Positions 44,782 to 53,399 of a stretch of DNA of 64,000 nucleotides are shown here, piece by piece. The position numbers and the translations under genes are program-made. Origin of the DNA: JAGPUQ01 sp050250395 (GTDB lineage Bacteria > Pseudomonadota > Gammaproteobacteria > Pseudomonadales > Porticoccaceae); contig JBFWOQ010000003.1 in NCBI GenBank assembly GCA_050250395.1, positions 124,001 through 188,000 on the forward strand, read 5' to 3'. Below the pieces are notes generated by a model. The model did not search any database. It saw only the letters and a list, made by a program, of their open reading frames with translations, and was not told the DNA's origin. Numbering within the stretch: position 1 is the stretch's first letter; each line of letters starts with the position of its first letter.

Positions 44782-46034
44782 TGCGTCGTCAACTCGTTAC
44801 GGAAACTCGGGTGGGCGATACCGATCAGTGCTTCCGCACGCCGTTCGAGGGACTGATTGGACAGTCGCGCGACGCCCTGCTCGGTGACCACATAATCGAC
44901 GTCGGCGCGCAGCGCGGTCATCGGACCGCTCAACAGCGGCTTGATCTTCGACAGGCTGCCGCCCTTGGCGGTCGAATGCAGCGCGATGATGCTGCGCCCG
45001 CCGCGCGAGGCCCGCGCGCCGCGCAGGAAATCCACCAGGCCACCACCGCCGCCGACCTGACGGCCGTCGAGGGTCTCGCTGTTGAGCTGGCCGAAGAGAT
45101 CGATTTCCAGCGTGGTGTTGATGGCCACCAGCTGGTTGATCGAGGCCAGCACGGCGGCGTCATGGGTATAGGTGACCGGACGCAGCGCGAGCCCGGCATG
45201 GCCCGCGCACCAGCGGTAGAAATCCTGGCTCCCCGCCGCGATGCCGGTGACCAGCTTGCCGGTGTCGATGTTCTTGCGCCGGCCATTCACCACGCCCGCT
45301 TCCACCAGGGGCATGAAGGCTTCGGTCAACAGCCCGGTATGAACACCCAGATCCCGCTTGCCACCGAGCCGTTGCAGGATCGACACCGGCAGCGCGCCGA
45401 TGCCCAGTTGCAGGCAGTCGCCGTCCTCGACCAGACCGGCGATATGATCCGCCACCATGGCGTCGGCGTCCGCCGTCTTGCCGCCGATGCGGTATTCCAG
45501 CAGCGGGCGCTCCGTCGTCACCGCGAAATCGATATCGGCCAGTGGAATGCGCGGCGCATCGGCGATGTCCGGTACGGCGGCGTTGATCTCGGCGATCACC
45601 AGCCGCGCCTTCGCCAGCATTGCCAGCGAATAGTCGGTATGCAGGCCCAGACTGCACGCGCCGTCGGCGCCCGGCGGCGCCACCATGATGAGTGCGACAT
45701 CGACGCCATAGAAATCCTCCAGGGCGCGGTAGCGCGCGGAATGAAACGCCGGCACCCAGTCGAGCCGGCCGGCGGCGTGCAGGCGCCGGTAGCCGCCCAG
45801 AAAGAATCCGGTGTTGAGGGTCGCGGCGCTGGATATGCGGTCGGGATCGAGTTCCGTCATGCCCGGTACCGAGCAATCCATCACCGTCAGCGGCAGGTCG
45901 AGTCGTGTCTGCGCCAGGATGTCGAGCACCGCGTCCGGCTGACCGCAGCCGCCCGCGACGAAGACCGTGTCACGGGAATGGAAATGGTCGCGTACGGCAG
46001 CGGGAGTCAGTTGCGGCGGCTGGGCGGTGGTCAC
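44754..46034 (-). CDS. Acetyl-CoA hydrolase/transferase family CoA-transferase (Cat1/4-hydroxybutyrate type)
   Basis: The 426-residue protein belongs to the family I CoA-transferases related to acetyl-CoA hydrolase and 4-hydroxybutyrate CoA-transferase. It has VAGGCGQPDAV near the N-terminus and INTTLEIDLFGQLNSET, the segment that carries the catalytic glutamate in relatives. GGGGGLVDFLRGA and the C-terminal VVTEQGVARL follow. It is unrelated to the CaiB/BaiF genes but has a paralogue at 56584-57846. It leads into the ABC exporter genes with a 28-base overlap. The actual acid substrate is unknown. Confidence 0.88.
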   Translation of the reverse strand: MTTAQPPQLTPAAVRDHFHSRDTVFVAGGCGQPDAVLDILAQTRLDLPLTVMDCSVPGMTELDPDRISSAATLNTGFFLGGYRRLHAAGRLDWVPAFHSARYRALEDFYGVDVALIMVAPPGADGACSLGLHTDYSLAMLAKARLVIAEINAAVPDIADAPRIPLADIDFAVTTERPLLEYRIGGKTADADAMVADHIAGLVEDGDCLQLGIGALPVSILQRLGGKRDLGVHTGLLTEAFMPLVEAGVVNGRRKNIDTGKLVTGIAAGSQDFYRWCAGHAGLALRPVTYTHDAAVLASINQLVAINTTLEIDLFGQLNSETLDGRQVGGGGGLVDFLRGARASRGGRSIIALHSTAKGGSLSKIKPLLSGPMTALRADVDYVVTEQGVARLSNQSLERRAEALIGIAHPSFRNELTTQWQELLRRC

Positions 46035-46364
46035 GGCTAGGGGCTCCGGCGGGCTGAAGGTGTGGCGGGCAATCTAGCACAGGGGCGCCGTGTTGAAACG
46101 CGCGGTGGAGCGCATGCAACAGACGTCGAAGCGACCGCCGCACTGCCCCGGCAAACCCGACACCCGGCGCATCCACGCGCCCAAGCCACGAGAGAAAGAA
46201 GCGACGAGAGAAAGAAGATTTGCGGAAACCACGTCCGTAGCACCGGCTGGCGCCGACACCGAAACGAACCACCGCAACGAGACCGCGGTCCTTGACTGGA
46301 TCTTGCTACGAAAAAGGCCGGCGAACGCCGGCCCTTTCAATCCTCGATTCAACCCTCGTTTCGA
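46035..46364. other. Gene-free stretch between the CoA-transferase and the lipoprotein
   Basis: This stretch holds the promoter side of the minus-strand CoA-transferase gene and the terminator of the lipoprotein gene (46311-46336). A 16-base tandem duplication with core ACGAGAGAAAGAAG occurs at 46188-46201 and 46204-46217. The ORFs crossing it have no recognisable features. Confidence 0.5.
46311..46336 (-). terminator. Rho-independent terminator after the glycine-zipper lipoprotein gene
   Basis: On the minus strand an 8-bp GC stem (GGCCGGCG/CGCCGGCC, 46326-46333 with 46316-46323) is followed by TTTTT. It lies about 30 bases past the stop codon of the lipoprotein gene. Confidence 0.88.
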
Positions 46365-46835
46365 TCACTGATCGACGGTAACCCGGCTGTTGCCGTGCAG
46401 GATATTGATCCGCACGCGGTCCCCGACACGGAACACTTCACCTTCGCTGACCTCCTGCACATAGGCGCGGGTCAGACCGCCATCCTCGTTAACGGTAATC
46501 TCCACCGCCTGCGTCCGCGTAAAACCCTCTTCCGTTGCCGCGCCGATCAAGCCGCCCGCCACCGCGCCGATCACCGCGGCCACCAGGCTGCCCCTGCCGT
46601 CGCCAATGCTGCTGCCGGCAATCCCGCCCACTACCGCACCCGTACCCGCGCCGATAGGCGTTTTGGTGCCTTCCAGTCGCACCGGGCGCAACGATTCGAT
46701 GGTCCCCTTGCGCACGATCTGTGGCGTGCGCGCGTCTTCACGGGAATAGACGTCCCCTTTCAGACTGGACGCGCAACCGCCGAGCGTCAACGCAGCGCCT
46801 GCAACCAGTACCGCAACCAGAATGTTTTTGTACAT
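46365..46835 (-). CDS. SlyB/Pcp-like glycine-zipper outer-membrane lipoprotein
   Basis: The 156-residue protein has a lipoprotein signal peptide with lipobox LGGC (Cys21). A glycine-zipper double helix (GAGTGAVVGGIAGSSIG and AAVIGAVAGGLIGAA) spans about residues 62-101. A C-terminal beta domain rich in Val and Arg ends SRVTVDQ. This matches the SlyB/Pcp-type lipoproteins that insert into the outer membrane, whose role in envelope stability is only partly known. A strong terminator follows. It is likely a single-gene unit. Confidence 0.9.
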   Translation of the reverse strand: MYKNILVAVLVAGAALTLGGCASSLKGDVYSREDARTPQIVRKGTIESLRPVRLEGTKTPIGAGTGAVVGGIAGSSIGDGRGSLVAAVIGAVAGGLIGAATEEGFTRTQAVEITVNEDGGLTRAYVQEVSEGEVFRVGDRVRINILHGNSRVTVDQ

Positions 46836-47310
46836 GGATAATCCTCAGTGGAAAGCAATTCCGCAGGAGTCATCAAACCCTGCCGGATGTTCCGATGCCA
46901 GCCCGGGAACGGAATCGCGGCCTGACACCGAATGGCGCTTCGACCACCCAGCACTATCAAAAGTTGCCCCGCGGCTTCGGTAGCGCCGGGGAAGCGCGGG
47001 TGCCGGAAGTTTTCCCCCATGTTTCCCGGGTTTCGATCCGCGCGCGTCGGCGGGGCCTGCCGCCCTCCGGGAATGGTCGCACATTAAACCGTGGCAACTG
47101 GAACCGGAGCAACCGTGATCGCGCAAGCGCCCAAGTCAGGTAGGATTGGAATCCAAATCCGTGTGCCACTCCAACCCGGGGAACGTCGTGAGAACGGGAA
47201 CGGGAGTTCAATTCGTAGGGTTCTCGCCATGCCACTTACCATGCGTTGCATATCGCGCTGCTGCAATGCGAGACCTGCCCCATTCTCCACTCGGCTTGGT
47301 ACGCGGCGCT
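46836..47310. other. Gene-free stretch between the lipoprotein and the SIR2-TPR gene
   Basis: This 475-base stretch should hold the promoter of the minus-strand lipoprotein gene at its low-coordinate end. The rest shows no convincing gene. Overlapping short ORFs in four frames lack family signatures, and the one near-palindrome (about 47143-47160) has no clear meaning. It may be remnant DNA at the edge of the SIR2-TPR insertion. Confidence 0.45.
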
Positions 47311-49713
47311 TCAGTCCCAGTCCGACATGGTGTCGGGAGCGGCAGGCTTAATTGCACGCCAACGAGGAAAGCGCTCCAGGTCCGCAACGCCTTTTCTGCC
47401 GTTTATTGCATCTGCAAGCGCCGCATAGAGGTTAGCCGTCTCAGCGTTCAATGTCTGACCGGCATGCGCCAGCAAGGCACCGAAGGACCAGTCGCTGTGG
47501 GTATTGCCTGACAGTAAAACCGTCTTGAGCCTCGCCAGGGCTGGCGCGGAATCCGTGCTGCTCGGCTCGGCTGCCAGCGCCAGCATAAAAGCAACGGGAC
47601 CAGCCAACTCGCCATTCAAGCCACCGGTGAGCCGCCAAACCGCTCTGGCATATTCAACGGCTTGATCGACATCGCGATACCGAAGCAGGAGCTGGGCAAA
47701 ATTGCCGGTGCGGGTGGCGTCGTTGGGATCGAGTTCGAGTGCGCGATGGTACAACCGTTCGGCCTCGCCGTAATCCTTGCGGACAGTCCTCATGAGCTTG
47801 GCGAAATTGCCGGCGCGGTTGGCGTCGTTGGGATCGAGTTCGAGCGCGCGGCGGTACAACCGTTCGGCCGCGTCGTAATCCTTGCGAACGCCTGCCATGA
47901 AGTTGGCGAAATTGCCGGTATGGAGGGCATGATTGGGATCGAGTTCGAGCGTGCGGCGGTACAACCGTTCGGCCTCGCCGTAATCCTTACGGATGTCCGC
48001 CATGAAGGTGGCGAAATTTCCGGTAAGGTTGGCGTCGTTGGGATCGAGCTCGAGTGCGCGGCGGTACAACCGTTCGGCCGCGCCGTAATCCTCGCGGATG
48101 TCCGCCATGAAGGTGGCGAAATTGCCGGTATGGAGGGCATGGTCGGGATCGAGCTCGAGCGCGCGGCGGTACAACCGTTCGGCTTCGTCGTAATCCTCGC
48201 GGATGTCCGCCATGAAGTTGGCGAGATTGCCGGTATGGATGGCGTGGGTGGGATCGAGTTCGAGCGCACGGCGGTACAACCGTTCGGCCTCGTCGTAATC
48301 CTTGCGGATATCGGCTACGAAGATGGCGAAATTGCCGGTGTTATTGGCATGACTGGGATCAAGCTCGAGCGCGCGGCGGTACAACCGTTCGGTTTCGTCG
48401 TAATCCTTGCGGATAGTCTCCATGAGGCTGGCGAAATTGCCGGTAAGGTTGGCGCTGCTGGGATCAAGTTCGAGCGCGAGAAGGTACAACCGTTCGGCCT
48501 CGTCGTAATCCTTGCGGACAGTCCTCATGAACGAGGCGAAATTCCCTATCAATTCCGGGCTCTTGGGGAATTGTTTTAACCCCTCGCGATAGATGGCGTC
48601 TCGCTTGTTCAGGTCGGATTCCGCCTCTGCTTTAAGCTGCCACAGCCACCAGTATTGCTGGTGCTCGACGAAGGCCGCAGCGGCCTGCTGCACGGCTCGA
48701 ACCTCCCTGGCTTGCTCGGCTGTGGCAGCGGACAATGGCTGGTAGATCTTTTTTCGCAGTTGTTCGAATTGTTTCCGGTAGCGCTGCCCGCGCGCCCTGG
48801 CATGGATTTCGATCTGGCCGGTCAGGTCAGGCAGGTCAAAAATTTCGCGCAACTGCAGCATGAATTCGTCGAACCCAAGAATGGGCACGAACTTGCCTTT
48901 GTGGCGGGCGACAACGTCACGGATCGTATCGTCAGGTTCCGAGTCGCCTTGCAGGTAGGTCCAGTACAGACTGCCCGGGATTGGATCGACGGCCTTGAGC
49001 AAATCCATGAAACTGCCGTCGTTGCCGCCATAACCGATTACCAATGGTGTGTAGCGAGCGAAGAGATGCTTCAGGGCTCGCTCCCAACCCGCGTCCAGTT
49101 GGCTGCTTCCTTGCTGGTCGTTCACTGGGGAGAAGTACAAGTCCCGGTGAATCTTGGCCACCAGGGGCCGGCGCGGCCGGTCACTGACGAAACCGGCGAG
49201 GGCCTCGTGACCGACCACCAAGGGGTGCTTGCCGGCGTAGATGGCCATGGCGTCCGCTACCAGGTTATCGAAGTTGGTGGTCACGACAATCTTGTGGCGC
49301 GAGCTGTCGAGTATCTGGGCGAGGACGGAATAGCCGAAGCTGGGTTGGGCGCCGTCCATGGTCTTTTCCAGATCGGCATAGCCCTCTTGGGGATCGTCCC
49401 GGAAACGGCGCTGAAATACCTGTGGGTAAAACCTGGCTGCCTGCTTGTAGTCGAATCCACTGATACCCAGGTTCTCTTCCGTGGCCCACTCCCCCAGAGT
49501 CTGGTCAGTGTGGCAGAGTCGGGAATACAATTCGCCCAGCCAACGCTCCACCAATATGGCGCCTGCCGGAATCCCTGAACTCACCGAGGCCCCGGCCCCC
49601 AGAATGAACAGGAAGGCGCGGTCGTCCATGGTCCGATGGATGCGCTTGACCTGATCCAGCAATCCTCGGCTGGTCCAACTCTCAAGGGTATCGGTCACTC
49701 TATCTCCTGACAA
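47311..49713 (-). CDS. SIR2-like NADase/deacetylase domain fused to TPR array
   Basis: The 800-residue protein joins an N-terminal SIR2-like domain (about 30-295) to a helical linker and a tetratricopeptide array (390-669). A helical tail follows. SIR2 features are FILGAGASVSSGIP, TTNFDNL (about 145-151) and the putative catalytic His189 in VAKIHRDLYF. VIGYGGNDGSF follows. The glycine after the His is Arg, which is unusual. Eight near-identical 35-residue repeats follow. SIR2 domains in phage-defence proteins such as ThsA and DSR1 degrade NAD, so a defence role is plausible but inferred. It stands alone with gene-free flanks. Confidence 0.82.
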   Translation of the reverse strand: MSGDRVTDTLESWTSRGLLDQVKRIHRTMDDRAFLFILGAGASVSSGIPAGAILVERWLGELYSRLCHTDQTLGEWATEENLGISGFDYKQAARFYPQVFQRRFRDDPQEGYADLEKTMDGAQPSFGYSVLAQILDSSRHKIVVTTNFDNLVADAMAIYAGKHPLVVGHEALAGFVSDRPRRPLVAKIHRDLYFSPVNDQQGSSQLDAGWERALKHLFARYTPLVIGYGGNDGSFMDLLKAVDPIPGSLYWTYLQGDSEPDDTIRDVVARHKGKFVPILGFDEFMLQLREIFDLPDLTGQIEIHARARGQRYRKQFEQLRKKIYQPLSAATAEQAREVRAVQQAAAAFVEHQQYWWLWQLKAEAESDLNKRDAIYREGLKQFPKSPELIGNFASFMRTVRKDYDEAERLYLLALELDPSSANLTGNFASLMETIRKDYDETERLYRRALELDPSHANNTGNFAIFVADIRKDYDEAERLYRRALELDPTHAIHTGNLANFMADIREDYDEAERLYRRALELDPDHALHTGNFATFMADIREDYGAAERLYRRALELDPNDANLTGNFATFMADIRKDYGEAERLYRRTLELDPNHALHTGNFANFMAGVRKDYDAAERLYRRALELDPNDANRAGNFAKLMRTVRKDYGEAERLYHRALELDPNDATRTGNFAQLLLRYRDVDQAVEYARAVWRLTGGLNGELAGPVAFMLALAAEPSSTDSAPALARLKTVLLSGNTHSDWSFGALLAHAGQTLNAETANLYAALADAINGRKGVADLERFPRWRAIKPAAPDTMSDWD
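47707..48546 (-). repeat. Eight tandem 105-bp coding repeats (TPR units) in the SIR2-TPR gene
   Basis: Eight consecutive 105-bp units encode 35-residue TPR motifs with the consensus GNFAxFMADIRKDYDEAERL and then YRRALELDPNxAxxT. They differ mostly by single codons. The DNA units are close to identical, with stretches such as GCGGTACAACCGTTCGG repeated in every copy. A diverged ninth unit follows. Such identity suggests recent copy-number change by recombination or slippage. Confidence 0.9.
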
Positions 49714-50194
49714 GTTGCGTTATGGCCAAATTGTAGCTTGGTTTCCCACCTTTACCCGCCCGCTGCCCAAGTTCGGGAGCAGGAGTGGTTACCTTCACGG
49801 CGGCGGCATTCAATTTTCTGCGAATCGACAAGTTGGAGCGACCATGGCAAACATCAGGGCAATCAAGGGAAAAATGGCGGGCGACAGGAAAAAACTACCG
49901 AGGTTGAGGAAATCGATCAATTGATGGAATTTTCAGCAATACGCTGGCTGGCTGGAATCGTCACCGAAAATCAATCTCACCTCGCCACATGAGATCAGGT
50001 AAAAAGCGGTTGATGGAATCCGAATGCACAGGGGCTCGTAATGCCGCCAACTATGGGTTCACTGTGATGCTCTGCGCGAGAACTCACGGCGCTCCCCCGG
50101 GACCCATCCCTTCCCTCGTTGGCGCATTTGCCCCTTTTTCGCGATGCTAAAATGCCAACATTTTCCGTATTCCTTCCTTCAAGAGAGTTGTCTT
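49714..50194. other. Gene-free stretch between the SIR2-TPR gene and the monooxygenase
   Basis: This 481-base stretch is AT-richer than its surroundings. It contains the promoter side of the minus-strand SIR2-TPR gene and the monooxygenase promoter near 50145. The short ORFs here (longest 84 residues) show no domain and no clear ribosome site, so none is called. Confidence 0.45.
50145..50153 (+). promoter_or_regulatory. Possible extended -10 promoter for the monooxygenase
   Basis: TGcTAAAAT matches an extended -10 element, about 45 bases before the ATG. No good -35 is seen at the usual distance; TTGCCC is too close. This is motif inference only. Confidence 0.35.
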
Positions 50195-51820
50195 ATGCCC
50201 AACCAGTACGATGCCATTATTATCGGAGCCGGCATTGCCGGCATGTACCAACTGCTCAAACTACGGGAGGCGGGGTTTTCCGTCAGAGTCTATGAAACCG
50301 GTAGTGATGTAGGCGGCACCTGGTACTGGAATCGCTATCCCGGTTGCCGGTTCGATTCTGAAAGTTATTCCTATGGCTATTCGTTTTCAGAGGAGCTATT
50401 GCAGGAATGGGATTGGGTTGAGCACTTTTCGCCGCAGCCGGACAACCTTCGCTATTTGAATCTGGTCGCCGACAAATTCGATTTGCGCAGGGATATTCAG
50501 TTCGACAGTCGCGTCAGCGCGGCCACCTATGACGAAGCCGGCAAGCAATGGCGGATTGCGTTGGAAGATGGCAGCACCGCGCAAGCCAGATACCTGATCT
50601 CCGCTACCGGGCCACTGTCGGCCCACCAAATGCCGAATATTGCAGGCATTGATAGTTATAGAGGCCCGTCCTGGCACACCGCCCGCTGGCCCCAGGACCC
50701 GGATGGCTTTGGCGGCAGTAAAGAAATTGATTTCACCGGCAAACGGGTGGCGGTGATCGGTACCGGCGCCAGTGGCGTGCAGGTAATTCAGGAAGTGGCG
50801 AAAGCCGCCGGTGAGTTATTTGTCTTTCAGCGTCACCCCAACTGGTGCGCACCTTTGCACAACAGCCTGATTACCGATGCTGAGCAGAAGCAAATAAAAG
50901 CCAGCTACCCTGAAATATTCAAGAAGTGCAGCGAAACATTCGGCAATTTTTTGCATAGCCCGGATCCCCGCCTGGCCGTCGATACGCCACCGGAAGAGCG
51001 GGAGGCATTCTTCGAAAAGCTCTATGCCGAAAGGGGATTTGGCATCGCCCTGGCCAATTTCCGGGACATCATGATCGACCCGAAAGCCAATGAAATGATC
51101 AGTGATTTCATTGCCACAAAAATTCGTGAGCGAGTCAACGACCCAGAGGTGGCGGAAAAACTGATTCCAAAGAATCACGGCTTCGGCACTCGCCGCGTGC
51201 CGCTGGAGACCCATTATTATGAAGTTTACAACCAGGACAATGTCACCCTGGTCGATATCATGGCAACGCCTATCGAACGGGTGACCGGCACCGGCATCAA
51301 AACCAGCGCAAGGGATTATGAGCTGGACATGATCATTTACGCCACGGGGTTCGATCCGGTGACCGGGGCCTTGAACCGAATTGATATCCGCGGCATCGGT
51401 GGTGAAAAGCTCAAGGACACCTGGGCCGATGGCCCCCGCACCTATCTGGGCTTGCAGGCGCCGGGCTTTCCCAATCTGCTGACCCTGGTAGGGCCTCACA
51501 ACGGTGCCAGCCTGTGCAATATCCCCCGCTGTATCGAGCAAAATGTCGAGTGGGTAACAGACCTGATGAAATATATGCGCGACAGAAAGCTGTCCACCAT
51601 TGAACCGAGCAGGGAAGCGGTCGAGGCGTGGACGGCACATTGCGATGAGGCGGCGGCGCGAACACTGTTTCCTACCGCGGATTCCTGGTTTATGGGGGTC
51701 AATCGCAACAATCCGGATCGCAAGCGCACCTTCATGCTCTATGCCGGTGGCGTACCCAAATACAATGCCAGGTGCGATGCGGTTGCGGCGAACAACTACG
51801 AGGGCTTTGTGCTCAGATAG
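50195..51820 (+). CDS. Flavin-containing Baeyer-Villiger monooxygenase 1
   Basis: The 541-residue FAD/NADPH enzyme has two Rossmann motifs, GAGIAG near 11 and GTGASG at 189-194. The Baeyer-Villiger fingerprint YRGPSWHTARWP (155-166) fits FxGxxxHxxxWP. Enzymes of this type insert oxygen next to a ketone to give an ester or lactone, for example in cyclic ketone or steroid breakdown. Its ketone is unknown. The start MPNQYDAIIIGAG at 50195 follows AGAGAG. The upstream in-frame extension is rejected. Confidence 0.92.
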   Translation: MPNQYDAIIIGAGIAGMYQLLKLREAGFSVRVYETGSDVGGTWYWNRYPGCRFDSESYSYGYSFSEELLQEWDWVEHFSPQPDNLRYLNLVADKFDLRRDIQFDSRVSAATYDEAGKQWRIALEDGSTAQARYLISATGPLSAHQMPNIAGIDSYRGPSWHTARWPQDPDGFGGSKEIDFTGKRVAVIGTGASGVQVIQEVAKAAGELFVFQRHPNWCAPLHNSLITDAEQKQIKASYPEIFKKCSETFGNFLHSPDPRLAVDTPPEEREAFFEKLYAERGFGIALANFRDIMIDPKANEMISDFIATKIRERVNDPEVAEKLIPKNHGFGTRRVPLETHYYEVYNQDNVTLVDIMATPIERVTGTGIKTSARDYELDMIIYATGFDPVTGALNRIDIRGIGGEKLKDTWADGPRTYLGLQAPGFPNLLTLVGPHNGASLCNIPRCIEQNVEWVTDLMKYMRDRKLSTIEPSREAVEAWTAHCDEAAARTLFPTADSWFMGVNRNNPDRKRTFMLYAGGVPKYNARCDAVAANNYEGFVLR

Positions 51821-51881
51821 TGTGGCCCGAGCCATGGCTGTGGCAGCGCTGTTTGATCTGTTCGGGGTCGAGGTGACACCC

Positions 51882-51900
51882 GTCGCGCATAATGCGCGAC
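51882..51900. repeat. Perfect palindrome upstream of the MgtC/DUF4010 gene
   Basis: The arms GTCGCGCA (51882-51889) and TGCGCGAC (51893-51900) are perfectly complementary around TAA. They lie 87 bases before the MgtC/DUF4010 start and 62 bases after the monooxygenase stop. The site could be an operator. As a terminator it is weak because the T-run comes late. Confidence 0.5.
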
Positions 51901-51986
51901 ACTGGGGCCGCGGGATTTTAGAGTGAGCGATCTTCATTGCGCGCGTCCGCGCATCCCGCGCCGGCAGAAGTGGAGCTTCGCAAGCC

Positions 51987-53261
51987 ATGACATTTGAATC
52001 CGCCCCCTTCGACTTGGCCCTGCGCCTCGCCGTGGCGCTGGCGCTGGGTCTTCTGGTCGGCGCCGAGCGCGGCTGGAAGAGTCGCGAACTCGGCGAGGGA
52101 CGCCGTGTCGCGGGCCTGCGCACCTTTGGCCTCACCGGTCTGCTCGGCGGCGTGGCTGGGCTGCTCGCCAACGATCTGGGTCCGCTGTCCATCGGGCTTC
52201 TCTTCATCGGACTGGCGATCCTGCTGGCGGTGGCCTATGCCCGTACCACGCCCCTAGATCCGGATGCGAATATCAGCATCACCACCATGGTGGCGCTGCT
52301 GCTCACCTTCGCGCTCGGCGCGCTGGCCACTCACTTCGACATGGCGCTGGCGGCAGCGGCCGCCGTGGTGGCGACCCTGCTGCTCGACCTGAAGGCGACC
52401 CTGCATGGCTGGCTGGCGAAGGTTGAAGAGGAGGAGCTCTCCGCGCTGCTGCGCCTGTTGTTGATTTCGGTGGTGGTGCTGCCCTTTCTGCCCAACGGGA
52501 ATTTTGGGCCCTGGCAGGCGCTCAATCCCTATGTGCTGTGGTGGATGGTGGTACTGATCTCGGCCATCTCCTTCTGCGGTTATGTCGCGGTCAAGCTGCT
52601 CGGGCAGCGCCGGGGTGTGGCACTGACCGCACTGCTCTCCGGGCTGGTCTCGTCCACCGCCCTCACTCTGCATTTCTCGCGCCTGGCCCGGCACCAACCG
52701 GCCAACGGCTCGCTGCTGGCGGGCGGGATCCTGTTCTCATGTGCCGCCATGCCGCCGCGCCTTCTGCTGGTGGCGCTGGTGTTGCACGCCGATCTGGCCC
52801 GGGCTCTGCTGCTGCCCTTTGCCACCATGGAAATCCTGATCCTGCTGCCGGCCCTGTACTGGTGGTACCGGGCGAACCACGACCACGCGCTGGATACCGG
52901 CCATCTGAACAACCCGATCGAACTCAAGGCCGCGCTCGGCTTTGGTGTGCTGCTGAGCATGGTGATGCTGGCGAGTGCCGCCGCCCGACAGGCGGTCGGT
53001 GACGAGGCGCTGCTCGCGGTGGCGCTGATCTCGGGGATCGCCGATGTCGACGCCATCACCGCCTCGCTCAGCCACCTGAGCCTGACCGAAGTGAGCGCTG
53101 CCACGGCACTCACCGGCATCGTCCTGGCGGCGGCCAGCAACAATCTGTCCAAGTCGACCATGGCGGTCCTGATCGGCGGCAGGAGCATCGGGTGGCGCGT
53201 AGCCGTGCCCCTGATGGTTTCCGCGGCTGTCGCGGTCGCGCTCCTCCCGGTATGGCACTGA
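51987..53261 (+). CDS. MgtC/SapB-DUF4010 family membrane protein
   Basis: The 424-residue, very hydrophobic protein has about ten transmembrane segments. The first ~140 residues resemble the MgtC/SapB membrane domain, with LGLLVGAERGWKSRE and GLRTFGLTGLLGG. The rest matches DUF4010 (VSSTALTLHFSRLAR, ISGIADVDAITASL). Such proteins are linked to Mg or other metal homeostasis, but their transport substrate is not established. It begins a run of metal-related genes. Confidence 0.88.
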   Translation: MTFESAPFDLALRLAVALALGLLVGAERGWKSRELGEGRRVAGLRTFGLTGLLGGVAGLLANDLGPLSIGLLFIGLAILLAVAYARTTPLDPDANISITTMVALLLTFALGALATHFDMALAAAAAVVATLLLDLKATLHGWLAKVEEEELSALLRLLLISVVVLPFLPNGNFGPWQALNPYVLWWMVVLISAISFCGYVAVKLLGQRRGVALTALLSGLVSSTALTLHFSRLARHQPANGSLLAGGILFSCAAMPPRLLLVALVLHADLARALLLPFATMEILILLPALYWWYRANHDHALDTGHLNNPIELKAALGFGVLLSMVMLASAAARQAVGDEALLAVALISGIADVDAITASLSHLSLTEVSAATALTGIVLAAASNNLSKSTMAVLIGGRSIGWRVAVPLMVSAAVAVALLPVWH

Positions 53262-53399
53262 GCCGCCGGTTGTGATTGAACAGTTTACTGCTTCGAGGAC
53301 CATCTCCTTCGCGGAAAGTATCCTTCGCGCAATAGCTGCCACCTCAGCGCAAGGCCAATCCGCAACCCTGCCCTTTTTGACTACCGGAAGAACTTGCCA

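Noticed and set aside
47707..48546. Regular repeats considered as a CRISPR array
   Set aside because: Units are 105 bp, contiguous without spacers, in frame, and encode TPR motifs.
49715..49924. 69-residue ORF downstream of the SIR2-TPR promoter side
   Set aside because: It has no domain, no clear ribosome site and no composition signal for coding.
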